Shown: positions 1-7,447, numbered from the stretch's first letter. The stretch is DNA of 10,657 nt from Actinoallomurus sp045806665 (GCA_045806665.1 JBJMIW010000071.1:1-10657), one strand, 5' to 3'. Translations and numbers: made by a program. Notes: generated by a model from the sequence alone, not told the origin.

Positions 1-261
1 CCGACGCCGGTAGCCACGACGCTCGTCGGTCAGAGTAGGTCCCTGATGCCAGCGCGCTGGATCATGGGCGGGAGTCACCGGGAGCACCGCTGGTTACAGG
101 CGGCAAGGGAACCAGCCCAGACAGAGCCGCGGACCACGTCCGGCCGACTATTCCCGCCTTACACAACCAGCCCGTGTTCGCCCGCACCTCGCGCTGATCT
201 GTCTCGAGTCCGCGCATACGGTGAGACCGGCAGCCCGTTATCATGGCGGAAGGCCATTCCT
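1..261. other. 5' intergenic region, no gene recognised
   Basis: No reading frame here resembles a known family, and frames on both strands look like GC-bias shadows. The one visible structure is a short inverted repeat, GCTGGTT at 89-95 and AACCAGC at 110-116, with a 14-nt loop. I see no tRNA and no complete riboswitch consensus. Confidence 0.4.
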
Positions 262-309
262 ATGACCGCATACATACAGAACGGTTTCAGGGATTGCCGG
301 GGAGGCTGA
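262..309 (+). CDS. possible 15-codon leader peptide coupled to the next gene
   Basis: A short frame encodes MTAYIQNGFRDCRGG. Its ATG follows a GGAAGG Shine-Dalgarno-like motif (248-253) at a spacing of 8 nt. Its TGA stop (307-309) overlaps the ATG at 309 of the zinc/GIY-YIG-like gene in a TGATG junction, the usual arrangement for translational coupling. I do not recognise the peptide. It has no run of one amino acid that would suggest an attenuator. It may be a coupling device, or chance if the downstream gene really starts further upstream in its own frame. Confidence 0.3.
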   Translation: MTAYIQNGFRDCRGG

Positions 310-1292
310 TGGAGAGCATGAGGTGCGTCAACTGTCATGCCCCGGTATCGGGACCCACCGAAACCGGTGTGCGCGGCCCGGACATCGCCTGGATGATTCA
401 CTGCACGGCATGCGCTGCCCAGGTCCAAGACCAGATGGAAACCATCGTCGCCCGACCGAGCGGAGCATTCATCGATATCTACCGATGCCGTACCTGCGGA
501 ACACCACGCGCCTGCCGACCCGGGTGGCACACCCGGTGCATGATCTGCCTCGACGACCGGACCCGTCTTCCTGATAACGCCGGTGACGTGGTTACGAGAG
601 TCCTTAATGCGCTGCAACACCGAACCGAAAGCGACACAGTCCTCGGCCAATCCCTCAGCAATAACCCTCGCGACATGTGGCAGTACTGCGCTCGCCACAT
701 TATCGAAGACCGGATGGCGTCGCTTTCACGACCCGGGTGGACGGTACTGGCCACCGATATCTGGGGCTTGCCGTGGGAGATAGAAGCACGCAAGCCGACG
801 TCGCACGGCACCTGGGCGCGCCATGAAATCTGTGGCACCGTACAGAAGGTCACACGGGCCCGTCCCGAATGTGAAACGTGCCCACCCGAGGAGGATTCCC
901 GTACCCACCGGGCCAAGGCGGCCCAACCCCAGCACCTTTACCTGGTTCGCCACGGAAAAGTGTGGAAGTTCGGGCACGGTGACGCCAACCGAGTCAACGC
1001 ACATCTCCGAGCCGGAGCCGACCCCATCCGTGTGCTCAGAGCACCGTTCGAGCAGGTCGTAGCCGCCGAACGCGCCATCAAACACACGTACGATCAGCAC
1101 ATCATCGGCGCCGTTCGCCGCGGTATGCCTGTGAGCTTCGGTGCTGGCACCGAGGTACTGCCCGCCACCATCGACCTCGACATCCGAACGTACCTGACCG
1201 GGGCGCAGGTCGAAGACGTAACACACCGCTTCAAACCGACCGTGACACACACAAAACAGCGGCACCGATGGCGGAATCTTTTCCGACGCTGA
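309..1292 (+). CDS. zinc-cysteine-rich protein with GIY-YIG-like C-terminal domain
   Basis: The 327-residue product has several metal-binding cysteine pairs. CxxC pairs lie at residues 6/9 and 32/35, then C60/C63, C69, H74 and C77/C80, and a third cluster at C175, C188 and C191. The C-terminal third (about residues 209-296) begins LYLVRHGKVWKFGHGDANR, followed by a later AAERAIKHTY. That pattern (LYL..., K-x-G, conserved Arg, later Glu) recalls the GIY-YIG/T5orf172-type nuclease fold found beside zinc ribbons in actinobacterial hypothetical proteins. A nucleic-acid-binding or nuclease role is inference, and the catalytic set is not obviously complete. I chose the ATG at 309 because GGAGG (301-305) precedes it and it abuts the leader ORF. 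The frame is open from 243, and an ATG at 318 is also possible. It stands alone on its strand, so context gives no partner. Confidence 0.7.
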   Translation: MESMRCVNCHAPVSGPTETGVRGPDIAWMIHCTACAAQVQDQMETIVARPSGAFIDIYRCRTCGTPRACRPGWHTRCMICLDDRTRLPDNAGDVVTRVLNALQHRTESDTVLGQSLSNNPRDMWQYCARHIIEDRMASLSRPGWTVLATDIWGLPWEIEARKPTSHGTWARHEICGTVQKVTRARPECETCPPEEDSRTHRAKAAQPQHLYLVRHGKVWKFGHGDANRVNAHLRAGADPIRVLRAPFEQVVAAERAIKHTYDQHIIGAVRRGMPVSFGAGTEVLPATIDLDIRTYLTGAQVEDVTHRFKPTVTHTKQRHRWRNLFRR

Positions 1293-1569
1293 CGACAATA
1301 AGCTGAGTATCCGGTTATTAGGCCGACGAACGGCAGCGGCCAGATAGCGACGAACTGGTCGCCCCGCTCTCCTCGCCAGCGGGCGGGCTATCCGCGGTAG
1401 ACGTCCCGGACCCGTCGATGATGTGCCTCGCAGAGCGCGAACGTGCTCTCGCTACCGCCGATCTCCCGTACGCGTGTGGACCAAGCCTGTGGGATGCCGA
1501 ATATCCTGTCACAGGGCTTGATCTGGGGTTTCGCTGTGGTGGGTGGCTCGGCTCCGGCAGGATCGCAGG
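1293..1569. other. intergenic region with possible IS end
   Basis: No intact gene is visible. The last part probably belongs to the IS remnant that starts at 1570. A TGTCACAGGGCTTGATC stretch near 1507 begins with TGT, as many IS ends do, but no matching partner was found. A minus-strand frame ending ALCEAHHRRVRDVYRG (stop near 1388) reads like a protein C-terminus, but I do not recognise it. Confidence 0.3.
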
Positions 1570-1690
1570 ATGGCTCTGCGGCTGCTGCACTTGATCGTCT
1601 TACGGGTATTCGGGTGGATCGCGCTGCTCGCCCGATCACAAACGTCCAAAGACGCAGAGATCTTGGTACTGCGTCATCAGCTCGCGGTGG
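1570..1690 (+). mobile_element. 5' remnant of an IS integrase-type transposase gene
   Basis: The first ~40 codons from the ATG at 1570 read MALRLLHLIVLRVFGW, then SQTSKDAEILVLRHQLAVA. This matches the N-terminus common in actinobacterial integrase-type (rve, IS3/IS481-like) transposases, including the K-DAE-LVLRH-AV signature just after a hydrophobic start. The DDE catalytic core that should follow is missing, because the frame switches to oxidoreductase sequence at about 1684-1705. An AGG at 1559-1561, 8 nt before the ATG, could serve as a ribosome-binding site. This is an IS fragment left by deletion or recombination. Confidence 0.7.
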
Positions 1691-2616
1691 CCCGCACCGT
1701 CTCCCTCGACGCCGGCCGGCTGGCCCAAGAGCTCTTCGGGGGCGAGCAGTACGCCAACATGATCCTGGTCGGCGCGGCGTACCAGCTCGCTCGGCTCCCC
1801 GTCACCGCCGAGGCGCTCGAACAGGCGATAGCCCTCAACGGGGCGGCGGTGGCCACCAACATCCAGGCCTTTCGCCGGGGACGCCAGGCCGTGGCCGACC
1901 CCGACGCGCTCCACGCCGTTCTCGAACCGGACGACCCGCCGGCCGCCGGCCCCCCGACCCTGACCGACCTCGTCGCGCGGCGCACCGCCGAGCTCGTCGC
2001 CTACCAGGACCCGACCTTCGCGCGCGAATACACCGACTTCGTGGAGAAGGTACGGGCCGGCGAGGACGCGGCGGTCCCGAGATCCACCGATCTGACCGAG
2101 GCGGTGGCGACCTACCTGTACAAGCTGGTGGCCTACAAGGACGAATACGAGGTGGCCCGGCTCATCCTCGACGAGACGTTCGCGGCGTCCATCCGGCACG
2201 AGTTCGGCCCGGACGCGACCTACAAGGTCAACCTGCACCCGCCGCTGTTGCGTGCGATGGGCCTCAAACACAAGATCTCATTCGGCCCCAAGTCACGTCC
2301 GATGTTCCGCCTGTTGTACGCCCTCCGACGCCTCCGCGGCACCCGCCTCGACGTCTTCGGCCACCACCCGGTGCGCCGCATGGAACGCGAACTCATCGTG
2401 GAATACCGGAGCCAGATCGAGGAACTGCTCCCCCGGCTCAGCCCCCTCACCATCGCCACCGCCACCAAGATCGCCTCACTTCCCGACATCGTCAGGGGCT
2501 ACGAGCAGATCAAGGTGGGGAACGTTCGCCGCTACCGCAAGGACCTCGTACGGCTCCGAAACGAATTCATGCAAGCCCACCGACTCAGCGAGGGGAGCAA
2601 ATCGTCAGACCGATAA
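1570..2616 (+). pseudogene. indolepyruvate ferredoxin oxidoreductase C-terminal fragment fused to IS transposase start
   Basis: After the IS-derived N-terminus, about 300 codons match the end of the large single-chain indolepyruvate ferredoxin oxidoreductase of actinobacteria. Landmarks are LAQELFGGEQYANMILVGAA, NIQAFRRGRQAVADP, TYLYKLVAYKDEYEVARL, LHPPLLRAMGLKHKISFGP, LRRLRGTRLDVFGHHPVRR and LPDIVRGYEQIKVGNVRRY. The full enzyme (about 1,150 residues) uses thiamine diphosphate and Fe-S clusters to convert arylpyruvates to aryl-acyl-CoA. Here all thiamine and ferredoxin domains are absent, so this product cannot catalyse the reaction. The frame stays open across the join and through the whole fragment, with no internal stop, which suggests a recent event or some selection. 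A GTG at 1543 is an alternative start. The natural stop appears to be the TAA at 2614-2616. Confidence 0.8.
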
Positions 2617-2785
2617 GCCGGCAAGCGGTTCGACGCCATACCCGAGGAGGCAGGGGGTCGACCTCGGCGCCGCCCTCACCCAAAAGATCGAGAAGGTCAG
2701 CCGGTTCGTGTGACGGGCCTGTGTTGAGCCAATACTCAGCTTCGGCTGCCAGGTCGAGCAGCAGCGCCTCGTCGGACTCGGCCAC
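2585..2785 (-). CDS. small hypothetical ORF downstream of the permease
   Basis: This 66-codon frame starts at a GTG 26 bp after the permease stop, with GGAGG 4 nt upstream, so it could be the second cistron of the permease transcript. The first ~45 residues (AESDEALLLDLAAEAEYWLN and following) are acidic and Leu/Ala-rich, like a normal small helical protein. The last ~20 are Arg/Cys-rich and overlap the oxidoreductase tail on the other strand, so the true end may have been lost. I do not recognise a family. It may be a chance frame. Confidence 0.3.
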   Translation of the reverse strand: MAESDEALLLDLAAEAEYWLNTGPSHEPADLLDLLGEGGAEVDPLPPRVWRRTACRLIGLTICSPR

Positions 2786-2811
2786 CTAACCTCCGAAGTC
2801 GTGTTTCTAGG

Positions 2812-4419
2812 TCAAACTACCTCGTCCTCGGCGACGGCCTCCCGCTGCGGATCGGCGGCGAGCAGGCGGCCGGGGTGTGCCAGGACGTAGTACACGGCAC
2901 CGATCAGCAGGAGGACGATCATCACGACCAAGGTGATCCAGTCGAAGTTGAACAACGCACCGCGCGGGCTCGACAGCCCGGACGGGTACACGATATCGAT
3001 CAGCATGACCGCTAGGTAGACGGCCGCCAGGATACTCACCGGCCAGCCGAACCTGCCCAGTGTGAAGCTGCCGCTGGGCCGCCAACCTCGGGCCCTGGCG
3101 ATGATCGAACCGACCACGGTCAGCAGGAACGCCAGATAGATCCCGGAGACACCGAACGACACCAGGAGGGTGAGCGCGTTGATGCCCGCCGGCAAGACGA
3201 ACCACAGGACGTGCACGTTGTGCGCGGGGTTCACGTTGACGAGGAGAACGAACAGGGCGGGGACCACCGCGCCGACCAGCAGGGCGTTCACCGGTGTGCC
3301 GAACCGCGGGGAGACCTTGCGGATCCAGCCGCTGGCCGGGACCGCGCCGTCCCTGGCGTATGAGTAGGTGAGCCGTGACGCGGCGCCCTGTACGGCGGTG
3401 CCGCACGAGAAGAACGCCAGGCAGACGATCAGGAGGAAGAAGTCCTGTCCCCAGGACGGGAGCTCACTGAGGATGGCGGGCACTCCCCCGGCGAGCGAGA
3501 CCGCCCCGGCGTAGCCCTTCGCGGAGCTCGGGGTCGCCAGTAGGAGCGCCGCGACCAGGACGAATGAGGCGACCGCGCCGTAGATCAGGGCCGCGCGCAT
3601 CGCGCGCGGGACCAGGCGGGAAGCGTGTTTGGTCTCCTCCGCCACATCACCGGCGGACTCGAAGCCGTAGAAAATGTACACGTGCGCGAGTACGCCGACC
3701 AGCGCAGCTCCGGTCAGCCAGTGGCCGCCGAAGTTCACGCCGAGGGTGTTGGTGCTCGCGTTGGCGGCGCCGTGGGAGCCAAAGAGGAATCCGAATCCGT
3801 GGTGGAAGCCCGCGATCGCGAGAGCGATGGCGACGCCGAACGTACCGATCGTCTCCACGTAGACGCCGATGCGGGAGACGTGGCCCATCATTCTCGCGCC
3901 GACCGCGTTGAGCAGCGTCTGCACCGCGATGAGGAGAAGCGTCGCGACCAGGATCGTGCCGTGGTCAGTGGCGTTGATGCTGATATGAGCGACGTTCTTC
4001 AGTAGCGGCGCGAAGTAGATGACGAATCCGGTGTCCACGCTCGCCACCGTGACCAGCAGGGCGAGGCCGTAGATCCAGCCGACCCACCAGCCGTAGCCGG
4101 GTCCGACGGTGCGCTTGCCGTACTGGTACAGGGCACCGGCCACCGGGTAGCTGCTGCCGAGCTCGCCGAACACCAGCGCCACCAGCAGCATGAAGCCCAC
4201 GACGAGGAGCATCAGCCAGATGTAGGCCGGGCCGGCGGACCCCGCGCCGAGGACGAACAGCGAGTACACCCCGACCATCGGGGACAGGTACGAGAAGGCG
4301 ATGCTGAAGTTGTCGAACAGGCCGAGCACCCGCTTCAGTTCCTGGGTGTAGCCCAGCCGTTCCAGGCCGGCGCTGTCCTCGTCCTGCGCCACGGTGGCGT
4401 GCGCCGCGGACGCATCCAT
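2812..4419 (-). CDS. APC-superfamily amino acid permease
   Basis: The 535-residue polytopic membrane protein has the APC amino acid/choline transporter pattern. A short hydrophilic N-terminus is followed by LGLFDNFSIAFSYLSPMVGV in the first membrane segment, FGELGSSYPVAGALYQY after the second or third, and ETKHASRLVPRAMRAA in a cytoplasmic loop. In all there are about 12-14 hydrophobic stretches. It should import an amino acid, GABA-like compound or polyamine by proton- or sodium-coupled transport; the substrate cannot be read from the sequence. The frame is open from a TTG at 4431, but the ATG at 4417-4419 has GGAG 6 nt upstream, so I chose it. It is divergent from a GntR-family regulator 87 bp away, the common layout for a locally controlled transporter. 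Length and motifs look intact. Confidence 0.9.
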   Translation of the reverse strand: MDASAAHATVAQDEDSAGLERLGYTQELKRVLGLFDNFSIAFSYLSPMVGVYSLFVLGAGSAGPAYIWLMLLVVGFMLLVALVFGELGSSYPVAGALYQYGKRTVGPGYGWWVGWIYGLALLVTVASVDTGFVIYFAPLLKNVAHISINATDHGTILVATLLLIAVQTLLNAVGARMMGHVSRIGVYVETIGTFGVAIALAIAGFHHGFGFLFGSHGAANASTNTLGVNFGGHWLTGAALVGVLAHVYIFYGFESAGDVAEETKHASRLVPRAMRAALIYGAVASFVLVAALLLATPSSAKGYAGAVSLAGGVPAILSELPSWGQDFFLLIVCLAFFSCGTAVQGAASRLTYSYARDGAVPASGWIRKVSPRFGTPVNALLVGAVVPALFVLLVNVNPAHNVHVLWFVLPAGINALTLLVSFGVSGIYLAFLLTVVGSIIARARGWRPSGSFTLGRFGWPVSILAAVYLAVMLIDIVYPSGLSSPRGALFNFDWITLVVMIVLLLIGAVYYVLAHPGRLLAADPQREAVAEDEVV

Positions 4420-4460
4420 ATGGATCTCCAAGGTGGGTGAAAAGGCGGGCGTGCTGGAAA

Positions 4461-4489
4461 AAGCTAATGATCATCTGTTTGAACGTCAA
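4461..4489 (-). promoter_or_regulatory. probable sigma-70-type promoter of the permease
   Basis: On the minus strand, TTGACG (4484-4489) is followed after 17 nt by TAGCTT (4461-4466), an SigA/HrdB-like -35/-10 pair about 40 bp upstream of the permease ATG. The spacer contains the 8-bp palindrome ATGATCAT (4467-4474). Its position would suit a repressor site, for example for the adjacent GntR protein, but it does not match a known GntR consensus. Called from sequence only. Confidence 0.45.
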
Positions 4490-4506
4490 GGGCAGGGCGA
4501 GGAGCG

Positions 4507-4890
4507 ATGAGGGCAGGCGCCACCGACGCGGGGCTGACCACGGCGGCGCTTCGCGCCGTGACGAGATCCGGCCCTGGACAGTACGGCCTGTCCGAGCAGA
4601 TCGCCCAGGGGCTCGCCGGCGCCATTCGCCTCGGGCTCATCCCGGACGGCGAGCGGCTTCCTCCCGAGGTACGGCTGTCCGAGCAACTGCGCGTGTCCAC
4701 CGTCACCCTGCGCGAGGCGCTCTCCGTACTCCGCACCCAGGGTCTGGTGGTCACCCGCCGCGGCCGGTCCGGCGGCACCTTCGCCCGCGCACCGGACGAC
4801 GAGCCGGGCTTGTTACTGCGACGGCTGATGAGCTTCAGCTGGACTACGCCGGCACGAACGAGTACGCCACGACGATGGCCCTGCCGGTGA
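4507..4890 (+). CDS. truncated GntR-family (FadR-type) transcriptional regulator
   Basis: Residues ~23-94 form a GntR winged helix-turn-helix: GQYGLSEQIAQGLAGAIRLG, then GERLPPEVRLSEQLRVSTVT, then LREALSVLRTQGLVVTRRGR, ending SGGTFA. Full FadR-type regulators are about 230-250 residues and carry a ligand-binding FCD domain. Here the family-like sequence stops near LLLRRLMSFS (about 4842) and the frame ends within 16 unrelated codons. The protein, if made, could bind DNA but not sense a ligand. The loss looks like a deletion junction rather than a point change, since no continuation of the FCD domain is seen in the other frames. A purine-rich GAGGAG lies just before the ATG. Divergence from the permease suggests the permease was its target. 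Confidence 0.75.
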   Translation: MRAGATDAGLTTAALRAVTRSGPGQYGLSEQIAQGLAGAIRLGLIPDGERLPPEVRLSEQLRVSTVTLREALSVLRTQGLVVTRRGRSGGTFARAPDDEPGLLLRRLMSFSWTTPARTSTPRRWPCR

Positions 4891-5108
4891 CGGCCGACGG
4901 CTGCAGGTGCCGAAAAACCCATCCATGCCCTGTGAGCTGCGCCTCGTTGAGCCCCGGGGATACGTAACGGATAGGGGTCAGCACGAACTCAGCACCGCAT
5001 TGGGAACCGACAGGAAACGATGGGTCTGACGAGCAATCGGTCATTGACGCGCAGCCTGATCTAAACCGTTGCGGACGATCACGATTTGCGCATCTGACCT
5101 GCGGAACG
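4891..5108. other. junction DNA between broken genes
   Basis: This stretch separates the truncated GntR gene from the acyl-CoA dehydrogenase tail. No frame on either strand matches a family I know. It is probably scrambled remnant sequence. Confidence 0.35.
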
Positions 5109-5198
5109 CTACCGGACCGGCAGCCCCGTGACCGTACGGCCGATGACGAGGCGCTGGATCTCCGAAGTGCCCTCGAAGATGGTGAAAATCTTGCATGT
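5109..5198 (-). pseudogene. acyl-CoA dehydrogenase C-terminal relic
   Basis: Reading the minus strand gives KIFTIFEGTSEIQRLVIG, then RTVTGLPVR and a TAG stop (5109-5111). This is the diagnostic C-terminal signature of acyl-CoA dehydrogenases, whose FEGTSEIQR loop lies near the flavin and dimer interface. Only about 29 codons remain. Directly upstream (from about 5199) the frame no longer resembles the family. The flank beyond the IS5-type element at 5262-6186 does not continue the gene either, so simple insertion of that element does not explain the loss. The relic fits a former acyl-CoA or branched-chain amino acid degradation locus. Confidence 0.8.
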
Positions 5199-5261
5199 GA
5201 CGGCAGTTTCCGCAGGTGAACAGCCGTTTCGGTGGCAGGGCGTCATCACCATGTCATCACG

Positions 5262-5280
5262 GAGGCTTATTCAAAAGCCG
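5262..5280 (+). repeat. left terminal inverted repeat of the IS5-family element
   Basis: The 19-bp sequence GAGGCTTATTCAAAAGCCG matches the right end in inverted orientation with two mismatches. The transposase TAA stop lies at 5267-5269 inside it. Confidence 0.85.
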
Positions 5281-6049
5281 CGTAGAAGTAGAGGGCGATG
5301 ACGGCTCTGCAGGCCTTTTTGAAAGTGTGGAGTGGGCGGCGGTAGTCGGTGTGCAGGATGCGCCAGGTCTTCAGGTTGGCGATGCCGCGTTCGACGGCAG
5401 CGCGGACGCGGTCGATCTGCCGGTTGAAGTCTTTCTGCCAGTCGCGGAGATGGCCGCCCTTGGGTTTCTTGTACGGGGTGATCATGCCGGAGCCGACGTA
5501 GCCCTTGTCGCCCAGGCCCTGGCCGTTGAGCAAGGTCCGCAGGCCTGCTTCGTCGTGGGCGTGGGCGTCGTGCCAGGATCCGGGGCTGGGTTCGGAGACG
5601 ACCTCGATGTCGCCGTTCATGTCGGTCACGATCTGCAGGTTGTGGCCCGTCGTCTTGTGCTTGCCGGAATACGGTTCGGGGTGATCGCGCCAGGACCAGC
5701 ATGGGGCGAGCGTGCCGTCGACCAGCAGTGCTCCGCTCTTGATCGCTTCTTGCGGGTCGGGTACGTAGTCGGCGAGCAGGTCGCCGATCAGCCCTTCCGG
5801 CGTCGTGATCGCCCGGGACACGACCGGTTGGGAGCAGCCGAACACCTCTGCCACCACGTCCTCGGTCACGTTGTTGCGCAGGTACATGCATACCGCCGCT
5901 GTCGCCTCAAGCAGGCTCAGCGCGCGTGGCCGGCCGATCCCGCGATCCCAGATGATCAGCTCCTCCAGGCGCGAAGTGAGCTCAACCAGTTGATCCGGCT
6001 CGAGTCCGGTAATAGCCTTGCCGTACAACGGCTCCTCCCGCGTGGTCAC
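5267..6049 (-). CDS. IS5-family DDE transposase
   Basis: The 260-residue protein catalyses cut-and-paste movement of the surrounding element. Residues ~44-80 form a helix-turn-helix (RALSLLEATAAVCMYLRNNV, then TEDVVAEVFGCSQPVVSRAI). The catalytic region has the DDE triad in recognisable blocks: D111 in LLVDGTLAPC, D181 in GLGDKGYVGSG and E220 in AAVERGIANLKTWRIL. The length is normal for the group, and all three acidic residues are present, so it looks potentially active. The start is a GTG. Only an AAGGA lying almost against it could serve for ribosome binding, and a TGA stands shortly upstream in frame, so no longer start is available without an unusual codon. Confidence 0.88.
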   Translation of the reverse strand: MTTREEPLYGKAITGLEPDQLVELTSRLEELIIWDRGIGRPRALSLLEATAAVCMYLRNNVTEDVVAEVFGCSQPVVSRAITTPEGLIGDLLADYVPDPQEAIKSGALLVDGTLAPCWSWRDHPEPYSGKHKTTGHNLQIVTDMNGDIEVVSEPSPGSWHDAHAHDEAGLRTLLNGQGLGDKGYVGSGMITPYKKPKGGHLRDWQKDFNRQIDRVRAAVERGIANLKTWRILHTDYRRPLHTFKKACRAVIALYFYAAFE

Positions 6050-6167
6050 TTCCTTTGGCGAGAAAGAGACTCACACGGCTGGAGCCGTTCTTCATTGGGT
6101 TTTCAACAAGTCACAGGCTGTGTATTTCCGGGAACCACGCGAGCGTTCGATCGTGAGCCTCACGCAG

Positions 6168-6186
6168 CGACTTTTGAATAAGCCCC
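6168..6186 (-). repeat. right terminal inverted repeat of the IS5-family element
   Basis: Read on the minus strand this is GGGGCTTATTCAAAAGTCG, the partner of the left end at 5262-5280. It lies about 120 bp upstream of the transposase start. Confidence 0.85.
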
Positions 6187-6474
6187 TATACGAGCCGAGC
6201 ATGCACCAACTGTTCCGGCACCGGGCGGGTCCCACGACTCGGTGTTCGACTCTTTCTCCGCGACACGCCCATTACGACGAAATGCGCTCTCCGCTCGACG
6301 CCTGGATTGCGAGGCGACCCGACACCCGTGCAATAACCAACCAGCGCCCGTCCTGACCCACGCTCGTGCCGTCGCACGTAACGCGCGGATCGCGGCAATT
6401 GAGGACATGCATCCGTGGGCACGCACCCGCTACGGATGGCTGAGCCACGCCGGTCAGTCCTCTCGGCATGTCCC
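6187..6474. other. no recognisable gene
   Basis: This stretch lies between the IS5-family element and the 3' end of the methyltransferase gene. Several open frames cross it on both strands, but none resembles a family I know. It does not continue the acyl-CoA dehydrogenase or GntR genes from the other side of the element. No tRNA cloverleaf was found. Confidence 0.35.
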
Positions 6475-7263
6475 TCACGGCATGTCAGCAACGATGATCA
6501 TCCGCTTGTGGTCGGCGGTCAACGGCTGCCCGTCCTCGCCGTAGCCGGTGACCGCGGCGAACCCGGCAGCCAGGAGCCAGTCCCGTAGCTCGGGAAAGCC
6601 GAACAACCGCTTGACGAAGTTCACCCGACGGGCTCGGCCGTTGCGGATGATCGTCCGCTCCGCCTCGAACCGGCCAGTCAACGCATCCAGATGGTAACGG
6701 TCGACGAGCATATCGCCGCCTTCCCGCGCGGCCACGACACGCGACGGAACATAGGAGGCAAGGAAGGCCGTCAGGTTGTCCAGGTCCATGGCCAACCGGC
6801 CACCCGGTCGCAGAGCCTGAACGATCTGCTCTAGGACGGCGCGGTTGGTGGCGTCGTCGAAGTACCCGAACGCCGTAGACCAGTTGATCACTCGGTCGAA
6901 GCGCCCTGTCCAGGGCAGCCGGCGCATGTCCCCGGCCATGTACTCGACGCTGACCCCGGCGGCGGCCGCGTCGGCCCGAGCCCTATCCAAGAAGACCGTC
7001 GACGAGTCCAAGCCGGTGACACGGCAGCCGCGAGCAGCCAAGCGGTTGGCCAGTTCCCCATGCCCGCAGGCCAGATCCAGCACGCTGATGCCCGGCCGCA
7101 GATCCAGCAATCGCCAGGTCAACTCCGCAACGGCCTCACCCGCAGAATCAGTTCCCGGGACAGTGGTTCCGTGCGCCGCGAACTCGCTGACGCCACGGGG
7201 CGCGGCAAAGAAATGCAGGTAGTCCTCGTCGTACATCGCTGCGGCATCGAACAGGTCACCCAT
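6475..7263 (-). CDS. class I SAM-dependent methyltransferase
   Basis: The 262-residue protein has a Rossmann-type methyltransferase core. Motif I is VLDLACGHGE (61-70). The acidic residue that holds the SAM ribose is D86 in RVTGLDSS. Then come GDMRRLPW (111-118) and the post-motif LRPGGRLAMD (151-160). The C-terminal part (KRLFGFPELRDWLLAAGF, then GEDGQPLTADHKRMIIVAD) forms the usual terminal strands. It transfers a methyl group from SAM; the acceptor, small molecule or macromolecule, is not evident. I chose the ATG at 7263 because MGDLFDAAAMYDEDYLHFF fits family N-termini. The frame is open to a GTG at 7290, with another ATG at 7275, and none of the three has a strong ribosome-binding site. 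It is monocistronic, with relics on both sides, and looks intact. Confidence 0.85.
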   Translation of the reverse strand: MGDLFDAAAMYDEDYLHFFAAPRGVSEFAAHGTTVPGTDSAGEAVAELTWRLLDLRPGISVLDLACGHGELANRLAARGCRVTGLDSSTVFLDRARADAAAAGVSVEYMAGDMRRLPWTGRFDRVINWSTAFGYFDDATNRAVLEQIVQALRPGGRLAMDLDNLTAFLASYVPSRVVAAREGGDMLVDRYHLDALTGRFEAERTIIRNGRARRVNFVKRLFGFPELRDWLLAAGFAAVTGYGEDGQPLTADHKRMIIVADMP

Positions 7264-7447
7264 GCCGGCGAACATAGAGATGATCGCCACATGCCGGCAA
7301 CAGCATTACGGGTGGGACGATCGCCTCAACGATCACCGCAAACCGACCGCCCGCTCCCCGGCATGAGAGGGCGTCGAGGCCACTGTCGTTCCCGGCCGTG
7401 CACGAGCCCGTATATTCCTGCCCGCATGAGCTACCGCGCACATCGTC

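Larger units (their letters stand above)
5262..6186 (-). mobile_element. IS5-family insertion sequence, complete
   Basis: A 925-bp element with one transposase gene is bounded by imperfect inverted repeats. The left end is GAGGCTTATTCAAAAGCCG. The reverse complement of the right end is GGGGCTTATTCAAAAGTCG, giving 17 of 19 matches. The transposase stop codon lies inside the left repeat. The flanking triplets (ACG on the left, TAT on the right) do not match, so no target duplication is visible. One or both flanks may have been rearranged after insertion. Confidence 0.85.

Noticed and set aside
90..160. possible cobalamin-riboswitch-like segment near AAGGGAACCAGCCCAGACAG
   Set aside because: Only a loose resemblance. 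The other conserved riboswitch blocks are missing, and the downstream gene is not a cobalamin gene.
1443..2789. 448-codon plus-strand frame overlapping the chimeric gene
   Set aside because: Arg/Pro/Gly-rich shadow; the oxidoreductase homology lies in another frame.
5216..6181. 321-codon plus-strand frame across the IS5-family element
   Set aside because: Antisense to the transposase, whose DDE motifs are clear on the minus strand.
6225..6260. tRNA-like TGTTCGACTC stretch
   Set aside because: No 5-bp T-stem forms around it, and no cloverleaf partners are present upstream.
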